From Leptospiraceae bacterium (GTDB lineage Bacteria > Spirochaetota > Leptospiria > Leptospirales > Leptospiraceae), in NCBI GenBank assembly GCA_015075105.1, contig JABTUZ010000001.1, positions 62,001-126,000 of the forward strand: 64,000 nucleotides of DNA, in the 5' to 3' direction. A program made the position numbers and the translations under genes. Of the stretch, positions 57,068 to 64,000 are shown in pieces. The first letter of the stretch is position 1. Each line of letters opens with the position of its first letter. Below the pieces are notes generated by a model. The model was not told the origin of the DNA. It worked only from the letters and a program-made list of their open reading frames with translations, and did not search any database.

Positions 57068-57519
57068 TTTTTAAAAAAATCTAATACCGTTATATCTTTT
57101 AGACCTCTTGAATTTGAAAACTCACCATTATTTGTTGATACAAGAATTTTTTCTTCAGATGATAAAATTACAATTGCAGGGATACCGGATTGAATCGGAT
57201 CTTCAAATTTTTTTGAAAATTCTAAATTCCGATCAAACTTTCCTACATCAACTTTGAGAATAAGGTAATTTGCGTTTAAATAGGAAAGATTTGGTTCACG
57301 AGTTAGTATATCATTGAAAACAGAACAATCCATACACCAATTAGCACCAAATTCGATCAGAATATTTTTATTTTCTGATTTGCTTCGATTCAATAAAATT
57401 TTATATTCCTTTTCTATGTTAAGATTTTCGTTAAACGGCAATTCTTTTTTTTCATATAATATGATTAGGGTTGAGATTATCAACAATGCTGCAATAAGAG
57501 GGATATGTTTTTTTATCAT
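57055..57519 (-). CDS. Membrane-anchored thioredoxin-like protein
   Basis: A 154-residue protein with an N-terminal membrane helix (residues 5-22) and a thioredoxin fold with the redox pair in FGANWCMDCSVF (CxxC = CMDC), as in DsbD-gamma or thioredoxin_7 domains, and the cis-proline region SGIPAIVIL. It would face the periplasm and reduce or exchange disulphides. It lies six bases after the stop of the giant repeat protein gene, so it may help that protein or its neighbour fold. Confidence 0.85.
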   Translation of the reverse strand: MIKKHIPLIAALLIISTLIILYEKKELPFNENLNIEKEYKILLNRSKSENKNILIEFGANWCMDCSVFNDILTREPNLSYLNANYLILKVDVGKFDRNLEFSKKFEDPIQSGIPAIVILSSEEKILVSTNNGEFSNSRGLKDITVLDFFKKWKK

Positions 57520-57525
57520 GATACA

Positions 57526-60500
57526 CTATAATTTGACTCCAAAAATTCGATTATAATTTTTCCCATTGGTTGTAGTATTAGAATACAAAAATTTAAAAAT
57601 TGAAAATTTAGAATAGTCTGTCTCTGTTTCAGTCTGGTACTCCCAAAGAATTCCCCATAGACTTCCTTTGGATTTATAGCCGCGCTCTTTGAGTCGCGTT
57701 TCATAATAAATCGAACCAAGAAGAATCGCTTTAGTTTCTTCTTCTTTTCGCTTATTGTAATTTCTATACCAAAAAACACCGAGTCCCCCTAATTGTAAAA
57801 GCCTGTCATTATTTTCAAATGAATAATATAACAATGGAGGAACAACTATTAAATTTTCTGTAGATGTTCTATCGTAATAAAGAAATGGAATGAGATTTAA
57901 TTTAATATGCTCTTCTCTCTCGTTTAAATATCTTAGCCATAAAAAATTAATATCATAGTATCCATCTGTGTCTCTTGACTCGTATCCTGCGAGTAGTCCA
58001 AACAACACTTTGAATTTTCTATAATTAGGAGCTGATTCAAAGTGAATTGTGCCAAGAAAGAATTTTAATTTCTGAGTATTTGTATTTCTCCAAGACTGAT
58101 GGTCTATTAAATATAAAAAATTCTGTCTTGAATATTCTTCTGAAGAGTAAATATAGAATCCAAAAAAAAATAGTCTTAAATCATTTTTTTCGTAGTCTTT
58201 TTTCCAGTCCATTAACCAGAATATATTGTAGTGCAAATCTGTATTGGATATACTTCTAAAAAATAATGGAACAATCGGAAAGAAAAATATATTAGAATAA
58301 TTCGATTTATCTTTATTGAAATACTTTTCTGAATAGTGAAACAATAGATTTGTAATTTGAAAAGTTTCCTTGTAATAATGATGCTTAATTGGTTTAATCA
58401 ATTCTTTCTCTTCTACTTTTTCGTAGAAGTAGTAGTTAATAGGAAAAATTGAGACTACACATTGAGTTGTGTCAGATGCGAAATCGGAGCTTGAGTTATA
58501 GCTATGGTAGTAGGGTAAAATCCATAGTAGATTTTTTTGCCATTTTTCTTTTTCAAAATTTCCATAGCTTTTTTCCTTATAGTAGAAAAAAGAATAATGC
58601 TCTTCTCTTTCACTAATTGAGCTACTTGAATAGTCATGAAAGAAAAAAGGAAATATCCATAAAGAGGTGTCTTCTTTTGAATCGCTTTGAATAGATTTTA
58701 AATAGTATAAAGGGGTTAGGGTAGTTGTGATTTTTTGTTTCATTGGAAACATTGTATCAACTTTGCTGTGGTAATACAATAATATCCAAAGAGCATTGTA
58801 TTTGCTATTTTCGTCTTTAGAGTGAATTTGATACATTTCATAATAAAATATCGGAGAAAGAGAAACTGTTTTTGATACATTGGTGTCTTCCGTCTTTTTG
58901 GTGTAAAAAATTGGAAAAAGCCACCATCTATTTTCATGAAAATTTATTTCTGTATGTTGAAGGATTGAAATTAGAGGGAGAAAACTTGGGAAGTGGATAC
59001 TCCATTTTTTAGAATCCTTGTCTTCTACTGAATTGTAATAATGTAGAAGGCTAAGAGATAATTTTTGCGTTGAATTATTGGTAGAAATTCTTTTATACCA
59101 ATAAAAAGGCAAGATTCTTGAGCCACCTGTATCGTCTGACGTATAAAAATTCGATATGGGCCAAAGAAAAGAATGTTCAGTGATTTTTGTTTTTTCATTG
59201 AACTCGCGTATATAACCTATTGCCAAAAAAGATTCCGTAAACGAGTTTCCATTTCTTTGCTTTGCGTATAATGGAATTATCAATGGAGCAATGACTTTAT
59301 ATTCCACTTCATCAGAAACATACCATAGGTTGAATAAAGGAAGAAAAAAAACTTTATTGTCAGATTCTTTGTCCCACGAGAACCATCCTAAGGGTAAAAC
59401 ACGAATATGTCTTTTTGTATCTGCTTTTTCATAAGCTGCAATCCCAAACAAGGCACTCCATCCCCAAAAGTTTTCCGACTTTTCTTTAGAAATAGATTTT
59501 TCTTTCTCTATTTTTGGTTGATTTTCATTATCTTTTGGAGAGTTCGCTATTAGGCTAACTGGTAAATATGGAAGTGAGCTATTTCCTTTTTTTTGTTTTG
59601 GAAAATATTCAGATTTGAATGATTTTCTTGTAGAAAAACTAAACAAGTTGTAAAATGCAATTATTTCAAAATCAAAATATGTCTTATCGAAGTTTCGACC
59701 TACTGAAGCATTTGCGTATAACGTCCCAAATTGTCTTGCTATTGAAAAACCGGCAATATTTAGGTGAAGGCTGTTGTTATCTTCTTTGTAATTTAGATAA
59801 AAGGGTAAGAAAATATTTCCTTCAGTTTTAGAATTTTTCCATACATACAATAATGGAAAGATTGTATAAAAGCTTGTCTTATTCCGAAAATTTTCATGCG
59901 AATAATACAATAACATCCATATTTTTTCGATTTGTTCCGATTTTTTAAAATAATGAAATGGGCTAACTGAAACTTGAACCTTGTCTTCTTTATTTTCATG
60001 CTTATGAAAAAATGGAAAAACCGTAAAAGAAGAATTACCAGTTTTTGAATTTGAATAATTATGATAAAAGAGAACCCACTGAATTTGCAAATCTCTGGAA
60101 GATTTTAGATAATAAAAAGGGCCAAAATATGTTTTTTCTTCTGTGTCTTCGGGATTACCCCAAGATGAATAATAAAATGGTAGAAATGCAAAATGAGAGT
60201 TTCTTTTGTAATAGATAAAAGGAAAAATATTTAAAGTGAATTCGTCTGTCTTTGAGTCTTTAGACCAATAGAAATTTGCGATCAGATTTGATGATTTTGT
60301 TCCAAATTCATGATGGTAAAATATTGGACCAAAAAAAGTTTTTTCAAATTTATTTCCATAAGAAAAATAAAAAAACAGAACACTATGGTAATAGCTTTCA
60401 TCGTTTGTATTCCAAGTGTTAAAAATAAATAGAGGAGGAATGTGCAAAAAACCATTTTCGGATTTGTCCCAGAAGAAAAATGGTAGAGCGTATAAGCTTC

Positions 60501-61206
60501 TTAATGTCCCCGCTCTTGTCGTTTTACCAAACAGCCACAAGATATTTGTATGGGTATAGTCTGGTTCTGAATGGTGGTAAAAAATCGGAATGATTGGAAA
60601 AAATCTTGTTGAAGACACAAAATCATTTTTACTATTTTCTAAAAAAAAATGAAATGGAGAGAAATTCAATTTAGTATAAGCCACGGTATTTGAATTCAGT
60701 TCATACCGAATTTTTTTTGAGAAATAAATTGGAGATAAAAATATTGTGCTTTTGCGATCTGGCTTACTGTCGTCACTACTATTGTAAAAAAAAGGAAATA
60801 TTCCGATTGATTCAGATGTATTTTGTTTATCATAGTAATAATAGACAAAGGGGAAAAAAAATCTTTCTATTTCGGAATTTTTTTGTTTATAAAAGAAATT
60901 GAAAATTCTAAATTTCTTTCGATTGTCTATCTTGCTTTCTAAAAAATTATAAAATGGGAAAAAATATGTTGAACGATATTTTGGATAATTTGTATGTTTG
61001 TAAAGCCAAAGTACTTGGTTGGAATAGTGATTTTCCCAGTTTTCTCTTTCCCAAAAATGTGCATTGATGTCGTACTTTGCCTCCTTCTCACTACCGTAGA
61101 TCTTTTTTGTTCCTTCGTTTAAATCATCCCAATTATCATTGGAAAAAATTGAAGTAGATAGAAGAATTGCAAAGACGAAAAAAGCAGGTGCTTTCAAAAA
61201 ACTCAT
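57526..61206 (-). CDS. Giant exported aromatic-repeat protein
   Basis: A 1226-residue protein with a signal peptide (cut near IFS-NDNW). Almost all of the mature part is made of degenerate repeats, each about 25-40 residues, centred on aromatic blocks such as IFPFFY, FGPFYY, LSPIFYY, WILLYYHS, LTPLYYL and WIFPFFF. I count more than thirty. Blocks are separated by polar, Lys/Asp/Ser/Asn-rich turns. About residues 500-600 hold a Lys/Ser-rich non-repeat region. The pattern of alternating strands with girdles of Tyr, Phe and Trp suggests an outer-membrane beta barrel or a membrane-attached beta structure, but I know no close family. The thioredoxin-like gene follows. Confidence 0.75.
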   Translation of the reverse strand: MSFLKAPAFFVFAILLSTSIFSNDNWDDLNEGTKKIYGSEKEAKYDINAHFWERENWENHYSNQVLWLYKHTNYPKYRSTYFFPFYNFLESKIDNRKKFRIFNFFYKQKNSEIERFFFPFVYYYYDKQNTSESIGIFPFFYNSSDDSKPDRKSTIFLSPIYFSKKIRYELNSNTVAYTKLNFSPFHFFLENSKNDFVSSTRFFPIIPIFYHHSEPDYTHTNILWLFGKTTRAGTLRSLYALPFFFWDKSENGFLHIPPLFIFNTWNTNDESYYHSVLFFYFSYGNKFEKTFFGPIFYHHEFGTKSSNLIANFYWSKDSKTDEFTLNIFPFIYYKRNSHFAFLPFYYSSWGNPEDTEEKTYFGPFYYLKSSRDLQIQWVLFYHNYSNSKTGNSSFTVFPFFHKHENKEDKVQVSVSPFHYFKKSEQIEKIWMLLYYSHENFRNKTSFYTIFPLLYVWKNSKTEGNIFLPFYLNYKEDNNSLHLNIAGFSIARQFGTLYANASVGRNFDKTYFDFEIIAFYNLFSFSTRKSFKSEYFPKQKKGNSSLPYLPVSLIANSPKDNENQPKIEKEKSISKEKSENFWGWSALFGIAAYEKADTKRHIRVLPLGWFSWDKESDNKVFFLPLFNLWYVSDEVEYKVIAPLIIPLYAKQRNGNSFTESFLAIGYIREFNEKTKITEHSFLWPISNFYTSDDTGGSRILPFYWYKRISTNNSTQKLSLSLLHYYNSVEDKDSKKWSIHFPSFLPLISILQHTEINFHENRWWLFPIFYTKKTEDTNVSKTVSLSPIFYYEMYQIHSKDENSKYNALWILLYYHSKVDTMFPMKQKITTTLTPLYYLKSIQSDSKEDTSLWIFPFFFHDYSSSSISEREEHYSFFYYKEKSYGNFEKEKWQKNLLWILPYYHSYNSSSDFASDTTQCVVSIFPINYYFYEKVEEKELIKPIKHHYYKETFQITNLLFHYSEKYFNKDKSNYSNIFFFPIVPLFFRSISNTDLHYNIFWLMDWKKDYEKNDLRLFFFGFYIYSSEEYSRQNFLYLIDHQSWRNTNTQKLKFFLGTIHFESAPNYRKFKVLFGLLAGYESRDTDGYYDINFLWLRYLNEREEHIKLNLIPFLYYDRTSTENLIVVPPLLYYSFENNDRLLQLGGLGVFWYRNYNKRKEEETKAILLGSIYYETRLKERGYKSKGSLWGILWEYQTETETDYSKFSIFKFLYSNTTTNGKNYNRIFGVKL

Positions 61207-61314
61207 TTACGAAAATTGCAAGAATGCTAATTGTGTTAGAATTTTCGAATTGAAGTGAGGCTTTATCGTAACAATATTTTGGAATATAATCATTTCATTT
61301 TGTAATTAGTGTAT

Positions 61315-61347
61315 ATTTAAAAAAAGAAACCCTGAAATATTCAGGGT
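61315..61347 (-). terminator. Rho-independent terminator of the caspase gene
   Basis: ACCCTGAA at 61329-61336 and TTCAGGGT at 61340-61347 form a perfect eight-pair stem with a three-base loop. On the minus strand it is followed by TTTCTTTTTTT. It lies 22 bases after the caspase stop. Confidence 0.85.
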
Positions 61348-61368
61348 CTTGCTGATACTTTATTTACA

Positions 61369-62994
61369 TCAGTATTTTGTTTTTGTACTGGGCATTCTCT
61401 GATTTAAAATAATTTGAACTCTTGTTACTTCTCCCTCGTTTACATTTAGCATGGAATTTTCTAATTTCATTTCTTCTGCAAAGGAAGCACGGATTTCATA
61501 GTCACCGGGTTTTAAATTGGTAAACCAGAAATTCCCATCTTTATCAGTGAATGTTTTTTGAATCCCGTTTACACTTTTAATTGTAGGCATATAAATCGGT
61601 TGCTTGATCACAGGATTATCCAAAGTTTTGTAAAATACATTTCCTTGAATTGCACCGTACCCAGACATAGAAGCAATTACTTCTATCTCATTTTGTTTGT
61701 TTGGTTGGATCCCTACAGTGGACTGGATCTCCGGGTATTCGTCGGCTTTGATTACAATCTTTTGAACTCCTGCAGGAATTTTTTTTAGGTGGATGTTGTA
61801 AATTTCTCCTGGAGTAGTTATTCCAACTCTTCTCATGGATCCAAAAAATTCAGACTTAACCGTACTTAATTTGTAGTCGTATTCCTTATCGTTTAGATAT
61901 ACTTTTATCCTTCTGTCGCCTTTTCTTGTTCTTTTTGCTTGAATCAGCTCAGCAGGAGGTAGATCAGACAGACCGTAAGTTCTATCTTTGATAATGGTAG
62001 TTTTTATTAATAGGTCTGCAAATTTTGCAGGTGGAGAGACAGGCTCTACATTCGTAACAGGTGGACGAATGGGATCCGGTTTTGGAGGATCGCTCACCGG
62101 TTCTGGTTTTGGAGTAGGGATAACTTCAGGAATTGGAGGTGTCGGAGGCGGCTCGGGTGTTTTCTTCCCTGCTAATAAAATTCCTGATGCGTCACCCGAC
62201 ACCTGTGGAGTTTGTTCATGATCATTTTCTTTAGCCATTTTTACTACATTGTCTCGAGTTTGAAAAAAGGCTTCTAAGGCTGTAACTACCTTGTCTCCAT
62301 TCAAGTCGGCAGTCTCTAACGCCTTTCCAAAATGATAAGTAAATATTCCGTGATTGATATCTCCACCCAATTCCATAGAAGTTTGATTATCGTCTGAAGA
62401 TGCTATGATTCCCTTATTTTGAAAAAAGAAGTCTTCTGAATTTTGTTTCACTACTCCATCATTTCCTGCGGGGATCGGGACTTCTCCTGCACCTCTGGTC
62501 TTCTTGCCCTTTTTTGCAATTCCACCCGAGAAGCAACAGTCAAAAACAAAAAGAGTTTTTGGAGATGTTATGGATTTTAAGTATTCATTTAATTCTTCAT
62601 CGGATAGATGAGGTCTTTCAAAGCAGACTAATACATTTCTCATCCCGTTTTTGGCGTTTGGATCTCTTTGGAAAGTTCCGTGCCCTGCAAAAAACAAGAA
62701 TACAGTGTCATCTTTTCCGGCTTTATTTCCAAGGCTTTTAATTTCTTTTTCGATATTTTTTTTAGTAATTTGAGAGCCCAGAAGTACTTTTACTTCGTCA
62801 AAATTCCCAACTTTTTTAATTTGATTGGTTAGATAATTCGCGTCGGACTCGCACATCAAAAGCTCAGGAATATTGGCTTTGTTCTTTGTGTAATTTGTGC
62901 CAAAAATCAATCCATACCTTTTCTGGCTGAAAATTTCTGAAGAAAAAAGTAGAAAAGTCAAAGTTATCGTTATAAACCCAAGTTTTTTCTGCAT
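61369..62994 (-). CDS. Exported caspase-family (C14) protease with proline-rich linker and CarboxypepD_reg-like tail
   Basis: A signal peptide (residues 1-23, cut near IFS-QKRY) precedes a caspase p20-like domain: H105 in FFAGHGTF and the cysteine in [10 protein letters not shown] (C154 the likely nucleophile). [15 protein letters not shown] looks like an EF-hand-type calcium loop. A proline-rich linker (about 285-325) leads to a beta-rich domain and a C-terminal carboxypeptidase-regulatory-like domain ([31 protein letters not shown]). The start has AGGAG upstream. It stands alone with its own terminator. It should act in the periplasm or at the surface. Confidence 0.88.
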   Translation of the reverse strand: MQKKLGFITITLTFLLFSSEIFSQKRYGLIFGTNYTKNKANIPELLMCESDANYLTNQIKKVGNFDEVKVLLGSQITKKNIEKEIKSLGNKAGKDDTVFLFFAGHGTFQRDPNAKNGMRNVLVCFERPHLSDEELNEYLKSITSPKTLFVFDCCFSGGIAKKGKKTRGAGEVPIPAGNDGVVKQNSEDFFFQNKGIIASSDDNQTSMELGGDINHGIFTYHFGKALETADLNGDKVVTALEAFFQTRDNVVKMAKENDHEQTPQVSGDASGILLAGKKTPEPPPTPPIPEVIPTPKPEPVSDPPKPDPIRPPVTNVEPVSPPAKFADLLIKTTIIKDRTYGLSDLPPAELIQAKRTRKGDRRIKVYLNDKEYDYKLSTVKSEFFGSMRRVGITTPGEIYNIHLKKIPAGVQKIVIKADEYPEIQSTVGIQPNKQNEIEVIASMSGYGAIQGNVFYKTLDNPVIKQPIYMPTIKSVNGIQKTFTDKDGNFWFTNLKPGDYEIRASFAEEMKLENSMLNVNEGEVTRVQIILNQRMPSTKTKY

Positions 62995-63647
62995 ATAAGA
63001 CTCCTATTCGCTGTCTTTTTGATAGTTTATAAAATTATCTCAGAATTGTCACGAAATTATTTAGACATTTTAGTAAAAAAAATTTAGAGTTTTCGTGCAA
63101 AAATGTGGGATCTCCAATTCGGAGAACAGAAGACGAAACACCCGAGGACTGAAATAGTGGGAGGTTGAATCTTTGCATATAGGTTTATCTTGTAGGATGA
63201 GGTTTTGAAATTACGCATTTAGTGCAGATTTTGCACTTTTCGTGTGAAAATGTGGGATCTCCACTCTTTTTAGTAAAGTGCATGTTTTATACCAATTGTT
63301 CACCTTTTATGCAAAAATGTGGGAACTCCAATTCAGAGGACTGATGACGGAGGTCTGAGGTTGGAAATAGTGGAGGTAGAATCTTTGCAAATACGTTTTT
63401 AAAGGATGAGGTTTTGAGCTTTAGTAGAGTTTTTGAAATTTCGCGTTTGGTGCAGATCTACCTTTTCTGTTTCGTGCGAAAATGTGGAAAGAACTCTGCA
63501 AATTAAAAAGATTACACATTTAGTGCAGATTTGGGACTTTTTCTGTAAAAACTAAAAAATTTTTAAAATTGCAAAATTTTATTTTCTATCGTGATATTTT
63601 TTACCTTATGCAAGGAGAGTAAGAAAAATTTACTTTAAGAGAAATTT
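62995..63647. repeat. Second repeat block, before another DUF1564 copy
   Basis: Three good copies of AAAATGTGGGAWCTCCA (63100-63116, 63247-63263, 63314-63330) and a degenerate one near 63478. The stretch 63221-63330 pairs with 44142-44251. Sub-units around AAATAGTGG(G)AGGT occur at about 63.16 and 63.37 kb. The leader just before 63648 also matches that before 44414 (TTTACTTTAAGGAGAAATTT-like). No gene is present. Confidence 0.85.
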
Positions 63648-64000
63648 ATGAATCCACAAAATATGTAAAACACAATCGAGCTTGCACTGGTTCGGCAAAA
63701 TACATGGACGAGTTTAATAGAAGAAAACAGGATTTTTCGAGACGAAAATATTTGCACGCACTGTTGAATAGATACAGAAACGTGATTCTTTGGCAAACTT
63801 TTGAGAAGATGGAGAGGGTGAAAAAGGCTTACCAAGAAGTCGGACAAAATTTGCAGAAGAAGAATTTTACCCCAAATAACGATGACTGGATTGAGCTTGG
63901 CATTCTTGCAGACTGGCTTGGCACCACAAAGACCTCTTTTTACTCTTCTGTTGATGCTTGACCTTGAAAGGAATGGGACATTTTCTCCCCAGCAGATTCT
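63648..64000 (+). pseudogene. DUF1564-like protein, frameshifted and running off the window
   Basis: The ATG at 63648 starts a copy of the DUF1564-like gene, but a stop is met after six codons. From about 63704 the homologous frame reads MDEFNRRKQDFSRRKYLHALL, VGQNLQKKNFTPNNDDWIELG and DWLGTTKTSFYS, then a further shift occurs near 63940. It keeps the N- to C-terminal joint (DWIELG) intact, which proves that the halves at 44.6 and 56.0 kb belong together as a gene type. The right edge cuts it off. Confidence 0.72.

Noticed and set aside
61988-62221. Plus-strand open frame rich in glycine
   Set aside because: It is the antisense of the proline-rich linker of the caspase gene; no start site fits.
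1-64000. tRNA, rRNA, tmRNA or CRISPR array
   Set aside because: No cloverleaf, conserved rRNA segment or regularly spaced repeat-spacer array could be recognised by eye on either strand; a covariance-model search would be needed to exclude small RNAs.

Overview
The window looks like a chromosome fragment from a Leptospira-type spirochaete (family Leptospiraceae). It is AT-rich. It carries a leucyl-tRNA synthetase with a long insertion, a long GMP synthase, a SemiSWEET transporter, a lipoprotein with an NADase-type glycan-binding domain, and several copies of a DUF1564-like gene sitting beside short intergenic repeats (core AAAATGTGGGAWCTCCA). To my knowledge DUF1564 and such repeats are Leptospira hallmarks. 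No rRNA, tRNA or CRISPR array was seen.

Layout. 1-7.7 kb: a partial zinc-ribbon gene and leuS on the plus strand, facing a minus-strand cluster of a hypothetical protein, an SPFH/SHOCT scaffold, thrC, a GHKL ATPase and a tail-anchored protein. 7.9-13.6 kb: lipoprotein, acyltransferase-3, PlsC-like acyltransferase, CBS-domain protein, HNH nuclease, and a membrane protein cut by one in-frame TAA. 13.7-24 kb: rmuC, a YceI-family protein, a large hypothetical protein, corA (frameshifted at its end), an M61 peptidase (no ordinary start codon), a cold-shock gene starting with TTG, and a PAS-containing chemoreceptor. 24-32.5 kb: one long minus-strand run: sigma factor, zinc-ribbon/beta-rich protein, CHAT protease, YkgJ-type cysteine-cluster protein, sugar dehydrogenase, pgi, a Cdd1-like HhH protein and a MATE pump. 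32.5-44 kb: M23 peptidase (in-frame TAA), FAD oxidoreductase, HisI-like protein, lepB, tyrS, an AlgJ/MBOAT pair, SemiSWEET, queF, guaA and an alpha/beta hydrolase.

44.0-56.3 kb is an accessory island. Its two edges are complementary halves of a DUF1564-like gene: the N-terminal part ends near 44.66 kb and the C-terminal part starts near 56.02 kb. Inside are an orphan ribbon-helix-helix antitoxin, a decayed PIN toxin with its small partner, an intact VapBC-like pair, a transglutaminase-like protein, a cluster of small membrane proteins with two peptidoglycan hydrolases and a possible holin-like protein, a decayed Rep_trans-type replication initiator with a GC-rich stem-loop beside it, and a broken IS3-family transposase. 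Frameshifts are far denser here than in the flanks. The simplest reading is a decaying small phage- or plasmid-like element that replicated by rolling circle.

56.3-64 kb returns to intact genes: a HAD hydrolase, a thioredoxin-like protein, a 1226-residue exported protein built from more than thirty aromatic-rich repeats, and an exported caspase-like protease with a clear terminator. It ends in a second repeat block carrying another broken DUF1564 copy.

The most interesting intact system is the sigma factor / zinc-ribbon protein / CHAT protease operon (28.3-32.5 kb), which has the make-up of a protease-controlled transcription switch. The exported caspase and the giant aromatic-repeat protein are also unusual. 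Several otherwise normal genes carry single lesions (in-frame TAA, frameshift, missing start); these need read-level checking before being called real.
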